From the NCBI RefSeq assembly GCF_001020205.1, contig NZ_CP011663.1:1674001-1738000 (forward strand): a stretch of DNA of 64,000 nt. The letters are read 5' to 3'. Origin of the DNA: Clostridium sporogenes (lineage in GTDB: Bacteria; Bacillota; Clostridia; Clostridiales; Clostridiaceae). The position numbers and the translations under genes are program-made. The notes beneath the pieces are model-generated. The model did no database searches, was not told where the DNA came from, and saw only the letters and a list, made by a program, of their open reading frames with translations. Positions 34,246 through 42,716 of the stretch are shown piece after piece (position 1 is the stretch's first letter; each line of letters opens with the position of its first letter).

Positions 34246-35433
34246 ATGAAAAGAAAAAAAATATTAGAAAATCTAAAATCACAAATAAAAAAGGAAAATC
34301 ATATTATTGGTGTAGCTACAGGCACAGGAATGACAGCAAAGTATGCAAAAAAGGGGGGAGCAGATTTTCTTCTCATGTTAAATTCAGGTAGATTTCGACA
34401 AATGGGGAGAAGTTCATTAGCAGGCTTTTTGCCCTTTTATAATAGTAATGATATGGTAATGGAATTTGCTTCTAGAGAGATAATACCTTTGGTAAGGGAC
34501 ATGCCTATAATTTTTGGGTTTAATGCAACGGATCCTACAAAGGATATGGAAAGTTATATAGATGAAATAAAAAGCAGAGGGTTTTCTGGTATTAATAATT
34601 ATCCTACAGTTGGATTAATAGATGGTGAACTTAGTAAAGCTCTTGAAGAGAATGGATGCCATTATCTAATCGAAGTAGAAGCAATAAGAATAGCACACCA
34701 AAAGGATATGTTTACAGTTGCATTCGTATTTAATGATATGCAAGCAGCCCAAATGATTGAAGCTGGAGCAGATGTAATTTGTGTACATTTAGGATTAACA
34801 GGAGGAGGGCTATTAGGGGCAAAAAAAGTTTTATCGCTGGAAGCTGCAAAGATTAAAGCAGAAAAAATATTTAAAAAATGTGATGAATTAAATTCAGATG
34901 TAATTAAGTTGATTTATGGGGGACCTGTAAAAACTCCAACAGACGTTCAGTATATGTACAGTAATAATGAAAATTTAATGGGCTATATAGGTGGATCTGC
35001 TTTTGAAAGAATTCCTTCTGAAAAATTTATTACAAATATAACAAAGGCTTTTAAAGTATCCTCCCAATTAGATGAAGATGATTTAATGGTTAAAATGTTA
35101 GATGGAATTACAAAGCATTATGATTATGTTGAGTTTGTTAAAGAATATGTTACTAAAAATTATATGCGTGAAATTTCCTTTTCAGATTTGGCCAAGGTGG
35201 CTCATGTATCTAGGAGTTACCTAAGTACTTTGTTTAAAAAGGAAGTAGGCTGTAGTTTTCGAGAGTATTTAGTTAAATTTAGAATGGATAAAGCGGCAGA
35301 AATACTAGATAAAAAAAATATTCAGTTATCAGAGCTATCACCTTTAGTTGGATATGAAGATTATGCTCAGTTTAGCAAAATGTTTAAAAAGTATAAGGGC
35401 TGTTCTCCAAAACAATATAAAAATATAACATAA
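34246..35433 (+). CDS. TIM-barrel (PEP-hydrolase-like) domain fused to AraC DNA-binding domain
   Basis: 395 residues. Residues 1-275 are a TIM-barrel of the TIM-br_sig_trns/phosphoenolpyruvate-hydrolase family and are clearly paralogous to the free enzyme at 36818. Shared landmarks are G-x-x-T-G-M/I-T-A-K, N-S-G-R-x-R, the N-Y/F-P-T-V-G-L-I-D-G segment and H-x-G-L-T. Residues 290-395 are an AraC double helix-turn-helix (S-R-S-Y-L-S-T-L-F-K-K-E and D-Y-A-Q-F-S-K-M-F-K-K-Y). The barrel replaces the usual ligand domain, suggesting that the regulator senses the substrate or product of its enzyme relative. It lies just upstream of the operon it probably controls. Confidence 0.88.
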   Translation: MKRKKILENLKSQIKKENHIIGVATGTGMTAKYAKKGGADFLLMLNSGRFRQMGRSSLAGFLPFYNSNDMVMEFASREIIPLVRDMPIIFGFNATDPTKDMESYIDEIKSRGFSGINNYPTVGLIDGELSKALEENGCHYLIEVEAIRIAHQKDMFTVAFVFNDMQAAQMIEAGADVICVHLGLTGGGLLGAKKVLSLEAAKIKAEKIFKKCDELNSDVIKLIYGGPVKTPTDVQYMYSNNENLMGYIGGSAFERIPSEKFITNITKAFKVSSQLDEDDLMVKMLDGITKHYDYVEFVKEYVTKNYMREISFSDLAKVAHVSRSYLSTLFKKEVGCSFREYLVKFRMDKAAEILDKKNIQLSELSPLVGYEDYAQFSKMFKKYKGCSPKQYKNIT

Positions 35434-35447
35434 ACACAAAAACATCT

Positions 35448-35488
35448 AATGTAACAACGTTTACATTAAAAGATACAAGCAGTATGAT
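35448..35488 (+). promoter_or_regulatory. Promoter with cre-like repeat before the UPF0261 operon
   Basis: TTTACA at 35460-35465, exactly 17 bases, then TATGAT at 35483-35488. An inverted repeat AATGTAA (35448-35454) / TTACATT (35461-35467) covers the -35 box. It fits the variable-spacing CcpA site TGTAA-Nx-TTACA described in clostridia, implying catabolite repression. Confidence 0.55.
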
Positions 35489-35527
35489 TAATTTGTAGTT
35501 AATCATACTGCTTGTATCTTTTAATGT
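35463..35527. repeat. Perfect 29-bp inverted repeat
   Basis: Arms 35463-35491 and 35499-35527 are exact complements around a 7-nt loop. The left arm contains the -10 box of the promoter above. It has no T-run, so it is either an unusual terminator for the AraC-fusion gene or an operator/cruciform for the next operon. Confidence 0.9.
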
Positions 35528-35584
35528 TATTTATGTAGTATGGTATAGTCTATATAAAACCAAAGTCATGGGGAGGTTGAAAAA

Positions 35585-36793
35585 TTGAAAACAATCGCAA
35601 TTGCAGGCACATTCGACACCAAGGGGGCTGAATATTTATATGTAAAAGAATTGATTGAAAGTTTAGGGCTAGGTACTTTTACTATTCATACAGGTGTATT
35701 TGATCCTGTATTTGAGCCAGATGTATCAAATAGGGAAGTAGCGGAGGCAGCAGGAACAGATATTGAAAAATTAGCTGCTAAAAAAGATAGGGCACTAGCA
35801 ACGGAAACTTTATCAAAGGGCATGGAAATCTTAGTACCTAAATTGTATGAACAGGGAAAATTTCATGGAATTATATCCTTTGGTGGTACTGGAGGGACTT
35901 CACTAGTAACACCAGCCATGAGAGCGTTGCCTATAGGCATACCTAAAATTATGGTATCAACAGTAGCATCAGGAAATACTGCTCCATATGTAGGTACAAG
36001 TGATATTATTATGATGCCTTCTGTAGTAGATGTTGCAGGTCTTAACTCAATTTCAACAAAAATTTTTACAAATGCAGTATTTGCCATAGCAGGTATGGTT
36101 AAATTTGAAAACACAAAAGTAATAGAGAAAAAACCATTGATTGCCACAACTATGTTTGGGGTAACAACTCCATGTGTAAATGCAGCTAGAAAATATCTTG
36201 AAGCGAAGGGATATGAAGTTCTTGTTTTTCATGCAACAGGTATAGGTGGACAATCCATGGAAGCTCTTATTAATGCTGGATTTATTGAAGGGGTATTAGA
36301 TTTTACTACAACAGAGTGGGCAGATGAAATTATTGGTGGCGTTTTGAATGCAGGACAACATCGTTTAGAGGCAGCAGGAAAAAACCATATTCCACAGGTT
36401 GTATCAGTAGGAGCACTTGATATGTGCAATTTTGGACCTTATGATACGGTACCAGAGAAATTTCAAGGACGTAACTTATATAAACATAATCCTACAGTAA
36501 CTCTTATGAGGACTAACGTAGAAGAAAATGAAAAGATAGGTAAAAAGCTTGTTGAAAAATTAAACATGGCAAAAGAAAAAACTGTTTTGATGCTACCTCT
36601 TAAAGGAGTATCAGGAATTGATGTAGAAGGTCAACCATTCTATGGGGCAGAAGAAGATAAGATGTTGTTTGATACCTTAAGAAAGGGTATTAATAAAAAT
36701 GTTGTAGAATTAATAGAATTGGATTTTGCAATTAATGATGTGGAATTTGCAGAAATGGCAGCGCAAAGATTAATTGATTTAATGAATAGATAA
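35585..36793 (+). CDS. UPF0261 / Tm-1-like ATP-binding protein
   Basis: 402 residues of the UPF0261 family, homologous to the N-terminal half of the tomato resistance protein Tm-1. Visible motifs are I-A-G-T-F-D-T-K-G at the start, the glycine-rich nucleotide-binding S-F-G-G-T-G-G-T-S near 98-106, and G-T-S-D-I near 138-142. TTG start behind GGGGAGG. It heads an operon with the TIM-barrel gene (25 bases downstream) and a cupin. In plants these two domains are fused in one protein, so the products probably act as one complex or consecutive enzymes. The reaction is not known to me. Confidence 0.88.
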   Translation: MKTIAIAGTFDTKGAEYLYVKELIESLGLGTFTIHTGVFDPVFEPDVSNREVAEAAGTDIEKLAAKKDRALATETLSKGMEILVPKLYEQGKFHGIISFGGTGGTSLVTPAMRALPIGIPKIMVSTVASGNTAPYVGTSDIIMMPSVVDVAGLNSISTKIFTNAVFAIAGMVKFENTKVIEKKPLIATTMFGVTTPCVNAARKYLEAKGYEVLVFHATGIGGQSMEALINAGFIEGVLDFTTTEWADEIIGGVLNAGQHRLEAAGKNHIPQVVSVGALDMCNFGPYDTVPEKFQGRNLYKHNPTVTLMRTNVEENEKIGKKLVEKLNMAKEKTVLMLPLKGVSGIDVEGQPFYGAEEDKMLFDTLRKGINKNVVELIELDFAINDVEFAEMAAQRLIDLMNR

Positions 36794-36817
36794 AATTATA
36801 TAAGGGAGGATTTATAA

Positions 36818-37648
36818 ATGAATACAATGACAAGAAAAGAAATTATGAAAAAGTTCAGAGAAGAAGTTAAAAATGGAAAAACATTAGTAGGAGTAGGAGC
36901 TGGAACAGGAATTACTGCTAAAAGTAGTGAAGCTGGTGGAGCTGATATGCTTATAATTTATAATTCAGGAAGATATAGAATGGCAGGCCGTGGATCATTG
37001 GCAGGATTATTATCTTATGGTGATGCAAATCAAATTGTAGTTGAAATGGGCTCAGAAGTATTACCAGTTGTAAAAGATACACCAGTATTAGCAGGGGTGT
37101 GTGGAACAGATCCTTTTAGAGTTATGGATGTATATTTAAAACAACTAAAGGATCAAGGTTTTAGTGGAGTGCAAAATTTCCCAACAGTTGGTTTAATTGA
37201 TGGAGTGTTTAGACAAAACTTAGAAGAAACAGGAATGGGTTATGGTTTAGAAGTAGAAATGATTAGAAAAGCACATGAATTGGACATGCTTACAACTCCT
37301 TATGTATTTGATCCAGAGCAAGCAAAAGCAATGGCAGAGGCAGGAGCAGATATTTTAGTAGCTCATATGGGATTAACTACAAAGGGAACAATTGGAGCAA
37401 AAACAGCTCTTACATTAGATGATTGCGTAAAGAAGATTGAAGACATTATTAAAGCAGGTAGAGAAGTTAATCCAGATATTATGGTAATCTGCCACGGTGG
37501 ACCTATTGCAGAACCAGAAGACGCTAAATATGTAATTGAAAGAACAGAAGGAATTGATGGATTCTTTGGTGCATCTAGTATTGAAAGATTTGCAGCTGAA
37601 AAGGGAATTAAAGAACAAACAGAAGCATTTAAAGCAATAATGAAATAA
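36818..37648 (+). CDS. TIM-barrel PEP-hydrolase-family protein
   Basis: 276 residues, a stand-alone TIM barrel of the same family as the domain fused to AraC at 34246 and equivalent to the C-terminal half of plant Tm-1. Landmarks: G-A-G-T-G-I-T-A-K, N-S-G-R-Y-R, V-C-G-T-D-P, N-F-P-T-V-G-L-I-D-G, A-H-M-G-L-T, C-H-G-G-P. The family name reflects similarity to PEP-mutase-like hydrolases; the actual substrate is undetermined. AGGGAGG ribosome site, and tight spacing on both sides within the operon. Confidence 0.88.
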   Translation: MNTMTRKEIMKKFREEVKNGKTLVGVGAGTGITAKSSEAGGADMLIIYNSGRYRMAGRGSLAGLLSYGDANQIVVEMGSEVLPVVKDTPVLAGVCGTDPFRVMDVYLKQLKDQGFSGVQNFPTVGLIDGVFRQNLEETGMGYGLEVEMIRKAHELDMLTTPYVFDPEQAKAMAEAGADILVAHMGLTTKGTIGAKTALTLDDCVKKIEDIIKAGREVNPDIMVICHGGPIAEPEDAKYVIERTEGIDGFFGASSIERFAAEKGIKEQTEAFKAIMK

Positions 37649-37692
37649 TAGTTTAGGGTGAAACAATGATGTATAGAAAAGGAGAATGCTAT

Positions 37693-38106
37693 ATGGATAA
37701 ATTTTTAAATATTGTAACACCTGATGATGTAGAAACACAGGTGCTTTCTTGGGGAAGCTTTCAATGGATGAATGAACCTAGAGTTACAGGAACTAGTAAT
37801 ATGGCAGTAGGTATTGGTCGTATACAGCCTGGAAAAGGCCATACAAGACATAACCATGAGGGTAGTGATGAATTTATTTATTTCCTTTCTGGGCAGGCAG
37901 AACAGACTATTGAAACAGAAGATGGTCTGATTAAAAAAACTATGAAAGCTGGAGATTTGATTTTTATTCCAGATAGTGCGTATCATTCTACTATAAATAT
38001 AGGTGATTCAGAGCTTGTATTTTTAGCATGTTATCAATATGCAGGACCAGAAGCAGCATTAAGAGCAGAGGCTGAGATAATTCCAGCAAAGAATTTAGTA
38101 AAATAA
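37693..38106 (+). CDS. Cupin-domain protein
   Basis: 137 residues with one cupin barrel. Motif 1 is G-x5-H-x-H-x4-D/E-type (T-R-H-N-H-E-G-S-D-E-F-I-Y near 56-68), supplying two His and a Glu for a metal. Motif 2 is G-D-L-I-F-I-P-x5-H. Third gene of the UPF0261 operon, possibly a sugar-derivative isomerase or a metal-dependent lyase acting in the same pathway. A frame extends back to 37666, but AAAGGAGA points to the ATG at 37693. Confidence 0.88.
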   Translation: MDKFLNIVTPDDVETQVLSWGSFQWMNEPRVTGTSNMAVGIGRIQPGKGHTRHNHEGSDEFIYFLSGQAEQTIETEDGLIKKTMKAGDLIFIPDSAYHSTINIGDSELVFLACYQYAGPEAALRAEAEIIPAKNLVK

Positions 38107-38154
38107 GAGATTTCATATATTTAAATAAAATAGTATATTTATAGAATGACTTTT

Positions 38155-38201
38155 AAAACACAATTCCAATGGAAATTTTATTTCCACTGGAATTGTGTTT
38201 T
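38155..38201 (+). terminator. Terminator of UPF0261-cupin operon
   Basis: 21-bp stem (38155-38175 with 38181-38201, one mismatch) with a 5-nt loop and T-rich tail. Confidence 0.9.
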
Positions 38202-38490
38202 TATAATTAATTAAGGTTTTGAAAATTAAAAAATATTTATATAGAAAGGATGGCTAGGTAATAATATCTAAAATTAATGTCTTAATTTAGGCTTCGTTAA
38301 CATATACGATTATTTCTTTATTTTTTTACAGTTTTTAAGTTGCAATTTAAAAACGTGATAAAGTAAAAAATAATTTAACTCACAGTTAAATTTTCTGTAG
38401 CTATTCAACTATGAATCCATTGGTATATAGAGTGAAGTAAGATATACTAAGTACATAGGATCCTATAATGACTATAGGGAGTGATAAGTA
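38202..38490. other. Leader of XRE gene
   Basis: Together with 38107-38154 this forms a 384-base gap. Beyond the terminator I see no gene, repeat or known RNA motif in it. Confidence 0.35.
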
Positions 38491-39597
38491 ATGGAAAAAT
38501 TATTAATAGGTGAAGTTATTTATAGATTAAGAAAAGAAAAAGCTATTACCCAAGAACAGTTGGCAAATTTTATTGGAATATCCACAGCGGCAGTATCAAA
38601 ATGGGAAAGTGGAACTTCATATCCAGATATAACTTTATTACCAGTTATTGCAACATTTTTTAATGTTACTATTGATACTTTATTAAATTTTAAAATTCAA
38701 CTTTCAGATGAGGAAGTCATGGATATATTTAATAAATGTGAAAAACTATTTAGTAGTGGTGATTTAGATAAAGCAATAGATAAGAGTAAGAAGTATATAA
38801 TAAAGTATCCATCAAGTTATTATTTAAAGCTTAGGATAGGGTTCTTATTTACCATGTATTCATGGAAAAGTAAAGATGAAGAAAAAGGTATGAATATGAT
38901 AAAGTATTCTATTGAACTATTTGAAGATATAGCTAAAAATTGTATAAAAATAGAATTAGTTGAACAAGCATTATTTCAACTAGGTGCATTATATCCATCA
39001 ATAGGAGAAGAGGATAAAGCTATAGAAGCTTTAAATAAAATTAATAAAAGTGAGCTTGATCCTAATCTCATACTTTCTAATATATATATGAAGAAGAATA
39101 AATTTAAAAAAGCAAGGGAGATATTACAAAGCAAATTATACAAAAGTATTAATGATATAACCTTTGTATGTTTTGGTTTGGCCAATTCTTATATAAAAGA
39201 TAAAAAAAATTTAAATATAATAGAAAGATATTATGATTTATCAATTAATATAAAAAAAGTTCTTTCATACAATGAAGGATCTACTTTAATTTTATCAACA
39301 GAGTATTTAAATTTTGCACAAGTTTATTTAAAGTTTGGTGAAAGCAAAAAAGCTATAGATGTATTAGAGAAAATGATAGAAGATATAAGAAAGCATGATA
39401 TTAATAAACCAGAAAATTTTAGAGATATTTGGTGCTTTAATGAAATCCCAAAGGGAAAGAAAACTATAACTATGAATTTATATGAAAATATATTTAAAAT
39501 CTTTGAAGCATCAGAATTTGATTTAATTAGAGAAAATAAAGAATTTATTAGTATAATAAATGATTTGAAAAATTTAGAAAAACAATATTTAAGTTAG
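38491..39597 (+). CDS. XRE-type regulator with TPR-like repeats
   Basis: 368 residues. The N-terminal Cro/XRE helix-turn-helix occupies 8-62 (R-K-E-K-A-I-T-Q-E-Q-L-A, then A-A-V-S-K-W-E-S-G-T-S-Y-P-D). The remainder is helical, with TPR-like pairs (around 85-115, 150-185, 270-300). This resembles Gram-positive XRE-TPR proteins that sense peptides or partner proteins, though the array is shorter and less regular than Rgg/PlcR. No small peptide gene is evident nearby. Target unknown. Confidence 0.85.
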   Translation: MEKLLIGEVIYRLRKEKAITQEQLANFIGISTAAVSKWESGTSYPDITLLPVIATFFNVTIDTLLNFKIQLSDEEVMDIFNKCEKLFSSGDLDKAIDKSKKYIIKYPSSYYLKLRIGFLFTMYSWKSKDEEKGMNMIKYSIELFEDIAKNCIKIELVEQALFQLGALYPSIGEEDKAIEALNKINKSELDPNLILSNIYMKKNKFKKAREILQSKLYKSINDITFVCFGLANSYIKDKKNLNIIERYYDLSINIKKVLSYNEGSTLILSTEYLNFAQVYLKFGESKKAIDVLEKMIEDIRKHDINKPENFRDIWCFNEIPKGKKTITMNLYENIFKIFEASEFDLIRENKEFISIINDLKNLEKQYLS

Positions 39598-39602
39598 ATA
39601 TA

Positions 39603-39664
39603 AATTTACACCCTAATAGGTAGCTAGTTAGAATAGTTTTAAATCCTATATTAGGGTGTAAATT
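39603..39664 (+). terminator. Hairpin after XRE-TPR gene
   Basis: Perfect 16-bp outer stem (39603-39618 with 39649-39664) around a 30-nt loop; T-tract weak. Probably a terminator. Confidence 0.7.
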
Positions 39665-39751
39665 AATGTTAGAAATTAGATGATTTTGAATTTTATTTAA
39701 TAAAAGATATATTAAACATAATAGTATATATCAATAATATAATTTATAAAA

Positions 39752-40474
39752 TTATTCTATACCATACTTCCCTTCAGTTTCTGTATTGCTGTTATTTTTT
39801 TTAGATAAGTATAGATTTTTTGCATTGTCTACTCCTGCATAAAACACATCTGAGGCATCCTTTATGTTGTTCATATTGAGTTGAGATTTAAGCCATTGAA
39901 TATCAAGGTCTGCAGTTTTAAGATTTTCATTAATAATGTTTCCATCTATGATTATATCTTTCATAAGACCCTTGCTTGTAGTTGGAATGTTCATGTGCGA
40001 AGGGGTAAGTGGCATTTTATCTGCTTTAGGAAGAACAGATAGTTTGCCGTTAGTTTCTAAAATAGCAAACTCTACATCAGCTAAATTAAAAATGTTTTTT
40101 TCTCGTAATTTCATAGTTAGTTGTTCTATTGTAACACGTATACGTTTCATGTTATTCTCTACTATTTTACCATTATCAATTAAGATAACTGGTTCTGAAT
40201 TTATTAGTTTTCTAATTTTAAAACTTTTAATATGACTAAAACCTATTAATATTGTTAATATTGCAAAGGTAATTAGAGATAAAGATGCTGTAATTGGAGT
40301 ATTCTCAGATCCTATGGATAGGTTAGCAGCCATTGATCCCATTGAAACACCAACTATAAAGTCAAAAAATGTCATTTGAGAAATAAGTTTTCTTCCCATC
40401 AATCGAGTAATGATTAATACTAAAATATATGTAAAAATTCCACGGATTATTGTAATTATTATTTTATTATACAC
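39752..40474 (-). CDS. DUF421 (YetF-like) membrane protein
   Basis: 240 residues. Three membrane helices in the first 85 residues (with T-R-L-M-G-R-K and M-T-F-F-D-F-I-V-G-V-S-M-G) are followed by the soluble DUF421 beta domain, where L-R-E-K-N-I-F-N-L-A-D-V-E-F-A-I-L-E is the family signature. DUF421 proteins are spore-associated in Bacillus and Clostridium. GTG start behind AAGGAGGGG. Divergent from a cluster containing a second DUF421 gene, to which it is a distant paralogue. Confidence 0.87.
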   Translation of the reverse strand: MYNKIIITIIRGIFTYILVLIITRLMGRKLISQMTFFDFIVGVSMGSMAANLSIGSENTPITASLSLITFAILTILIGFSHIKSFKIRKLINSEPVILIDNGKIVENNMKRIRVTIEQLTMKLREKNIFNLADVEFAILETNGKLSVLPKADKMPLTPSHMNIPTTSKGLMKDIIIDGNIINENLKTADLDIQWLKSQLNMNNIKDASDVFYAGVDNAKNLYLSKKNNSNTETEGKYGIE

Positions 40475-40542
40475 ATGTAACCCCTCCTTAATAATGTATG
40501 CATATTAAATCATTATAAGAGTAGTTTCCCAATGTATAAAAC

Positions 40543-40583
40543 AAATATGTATTATGAATAAAATTAAAATATAATACATATTT
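40543..40583. promoter_or_regulatory. Inverted repeat with divergent sporulation-type promoter motifs
   Basis: 13-bp arms (40543-40555 with 40571-40583) around 15 bases, between the two divergent DUF421-containing units. Minus strand: GTATT (40577-40573), 16 bases, CATAATA (40556-40550). Plus strand: GAATA (40556-40560), 16 bases, CATATTT (40577-40583). Both resemble sigma-F/G promoters. Assignment is tentative. Confidence 0.4.
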
Positions 40584-40671
40584 TTATGCATCTTTATTAA
40601 TATACTTAAATACATAGTTTTAACTTTATATAGTAATAATAAGTTTATATTAAAAAATAGGGAGTGAGTTT

Positions 40672-41040
40672 ATGAAAAACAGCACTGTAAGTATTGCATT
40701 AATTAGTTTAATTATAATTATATTTGTTTCTTATTTTTCTGTATTAAATTCAAATTTTGAAAAGGATATAACAAACAATTTAAAGTTAGCAGAAACTTAT
40801 GCAATAAATGAAGAGTGGAGTAAGGTTTTAGAAGTTTCTATAGATATTAAAAAATCATGGAATAGAAAAAAACATTTTATAATGTTCAACTTTGCTGAAG
40901 CAGAATTTGCCACTTTTGAAAATCATATTAACTATATTATAGGTGGAGCTAGAGCAAAACAGTTAGATACAACTCTCAGCAATATATCAGCTGCTCAGGA
41001 TTTATGGCAAAATACAAAGAAAGTTGTTCCAGAACCATAA
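40672..41040 (+). CDS. DUF4363 family protein
   Basis: 122 residues with one N-terminal membrane anchor (about 5-25) and a helical extracytoplasmic part with W-N-R-K-K-H-F-I near 63-70. It matches the DUF4363 proteins that sit beside DUF421 genes in spore formers. First gene of a cluster that continues with DUF421, DUF1657 and a manganese catalase. GGGAGTGAG ribosome site. Function unknown. Confidence 0.78.
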   Translation: MKNSTVSIALISLIIIIFVSYFSVLNSNFEKDITNNLKLAETYAINEEWSKVLEVSIDIKKSWNRKKHFIMFNFAEAEFATFENHINYIIGGARAKQLDTTLSNISAAQDLWQNTKKVVPEP

Positions 41041-41051
41041 GGAGGATAAAA

Positions 41052-41744
41052 ATGGAGATAATAGTATATACAATAAGATGTATTATTATGTTATTGGTGT
41101 CTTGGACAGGAGTAAGACTAATAGGGAAGAAATCTATTGCAGAGATGACATCCTATGATTTAGCTGCAATAATGCTTTTAACTACAGTAGCGGCAGAACC
41201 TTTAGTTTATAAGGTAACGTCTAAGGCTACAGTTGGGGTTTTTGCTATATTAATAGCTACAGTTTTTTTAGGAAAATTATCATTAAAAAAGTTTTTTTAT
41301 AACATAGATTCTAGTCCAACAGTAGTTATTTCAGAAGGAAAAATAATTGAGAGAGAACTAAAAAAAGCTCGTATGAATGTTCCATTACTTTTATCAGAGC
41401 TTAGAATAAAAGGATATCAAAATGTATCAGATGTTAAATACGCCATAATTGAACCTAGTGGTAAAATGTCTGTTATACCTAAATCACAGGTTAGTCCTAT
41501 TACTCCAAAGCAGATGGGAATACCTACTCCACCAGTAAATTTAAGTTTACCTCTTATTATTGATGGAGAAGTAGATGAAGTAAATCTTGCTTTTCTTCAA
41601 AAAGATAGGAAATGGTTATTAGAACAACTTAAGGCATTTTCAATTGGAAATTTTGATGAGGTGCTTTTAGCTCAATATGATTCATCTGGTCAATTATTTG
41701 TTAATTCAAAAAATACAGAAATAAAAATCCCACAAATTTTTTAA
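41052..41744 (+). CDS. DUF421 membrane protein (second copy)
   Basis: 230 residues, three N-terminal helices (T-G-V-R-L-I-G-K-K-S-I-A-E-M-T-S-Y-D) and a C-terminal DUF421 domain with L-R-I-K-G-Y-Q-N-V-S-D-V-K-Y-A-I-I-E. GGAGG at 41041-41045, directly behind the DUF4363 stop, defines the start; the frame itself opens at 41004 inside that gene. Likely in the spore inner membrane, by analogy with Bacillus YetF/2Duf proteins. Confidence 0.88.
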   Translation: MEIIVYTIRCIIMLLVSWTGVRLIGKKSIAEMTSYDLAAIMLLTTVAAEPLVYKVTSKATVGVFAILIATVFLGKLSLKKFFYNIDSSPTVVISEGKIIERELKKARMNVPLLLSELRIKGYQNVSDVKYAIIEPSGKMSVIPKSQVSPITPKQMGIPTPPVNLSLPLIIDGEVDEVNLAFLQKDRKWLLEQLKAFSIGNFDEVLLAQYDSSGQLFVNSKNTEIKIPQIF

Positions 41745-41802
41745 TAATTAATTTTATGATGGGAATAATAAATTTGAAAATTAATTAGTTGGAGGTGATT
41801 TT

Positions 41803-42012
41803 ATGGCTACAGGAAATAAATTAGAAAAAGCTTTGGCTGATGCAAAAGGACTTTCTGCAGATTTAAAAACTTTTTCATTAGATACTAATGATCAAAATGC
41901 AAAACAGATGTTTAATATGTTATCTACAAATGCAGAGAGTATAGCTGAAACGCTACAAAATAGGCTGAATTTTGTTAAAAGTGAGGAACCTCAATACAAT
42001 GAAAATCAATAA
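41803..42012 (+). CDS. DUF1657 small protein
   Basis: 69 residues, soluble and helical, with the family patterns L-E-K-A-L-A-D-A-K-G and A-K-Q-M-F. DUF1657 proteins accompany DUF421 and spoVA-type genes in spore formers, and a DUF421-DUF1657 fusion (2Duf) is linked to spore heat resistance in Bacillus. Here the two are adjacent separate genes. GGAGGTG ribosome site. Confidence 0.88.
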   Translation: MATGNKLEKALADAKGLSADLKTFSLDTNDQNAKQMFNMLSTNAESIAETLQNRLNFVKSEEPQYNENQ

Positions 42013-42035
42013 AGTATTTATTGGAGGAATAAATA

Positions 42036-42716
42036 ATGTTTAGACATGATAAAAATTTATTAAGAAATGTACAAGTTGAAAGGCCTAATCCGCAATATGC
42101 AGTTTTGTTACAAGAACAACTTGGAGGTCCAAATGGGGAACTTAAAGCTGCGCTTCAGTATATATCTCAAAGTTTTAGAATCAAAGATCCTGCTATAAAG
42201 GATCTATTCCTAGATATAGGAGCAGAAGAATTAGGACATATGGAAATGGTGGCTGAAACTATTAACCTTTTAAATGGTCATGATTTAGCTGTTGAAAAAA
42301 TAACACAAGGACAAATTGAAAGTGCTGTACTTGGAGGATTGTCTCCAATGTTGGCTAATGCTTCAGGAGAACCGTGGACTGCTAATTATGTAAATGTTAC
42401 TGGAGATCTAGCCGCTGATTTATTATCAAATATTGCTGCAGAACAAAGAGCTAAAGTTGTATATGAATACTTATATAGACAAATAAATGATAAACATGTA
42501 CGGGAAACCATAGACTTTTTACTAAATAGAGAAGAGGCACATAATGCATTATTTAGAGAAGCTTTAAATAAGATTCAACATACTGCATCAAACAGAGATT
42601 TTGGTGTAACTGATGATTCAAAACTTTATTTTGATCTTTCTACTCCAGGAAGATATTTTGAAGCACCGGATCCAACTGCACCTAGCTTTGAAAATCCTAG
42701 GAAAGTCACACATTAA
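42036..42716 (+). CDS. Manganese catalase family protein (CotJC-like)
   Basis: 226 residues of the ferritin-like dimanganese catalase fold. Ligand positions are visible: G-E-L-K-A (first Glu), E-E-L-G-H-M-E (E-x2-H), A-A-E-Q-R-A-K (third Glu) and N-R-E-E-A-H-N (E-x2-H). CotJC-type members are spore coat proteins that break down peroxide. It is somewhat longer than Bacillus CotJC, with a C-terminal tail rich in Pro and aromatic residues. It ends the DUF4363-DUF421-DUF1657 cluster, with a 23-base gap and a GGAGGA site. Strong terminator behind. Confidence 0.9.
   Translation: MFRHDKNLLRNVQVERPNPQYAVLLQEQLGGPNGELKAALQYISQSFRIKDPAIKDLFLDIGAEELGHMEMVAETINLLNGHDLAVEKITQGQIESAVLGGLSPMLANASGEPWTANYVNVTGDLAADLLSNIAAEQRAKVVYEYLYRQINDKHVRETIDFLLNREEAHNALFREALNKIQHTASNRDFGVTDDSKLYFDLSTPGRYFEAPDPTAPSFENPRKVTH

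Noticed and set aside
36053..36429. Overlapping minus-strand frames in the UPF0261 gene
   Set aside because: Shadows of a conserved coding region without start signals.
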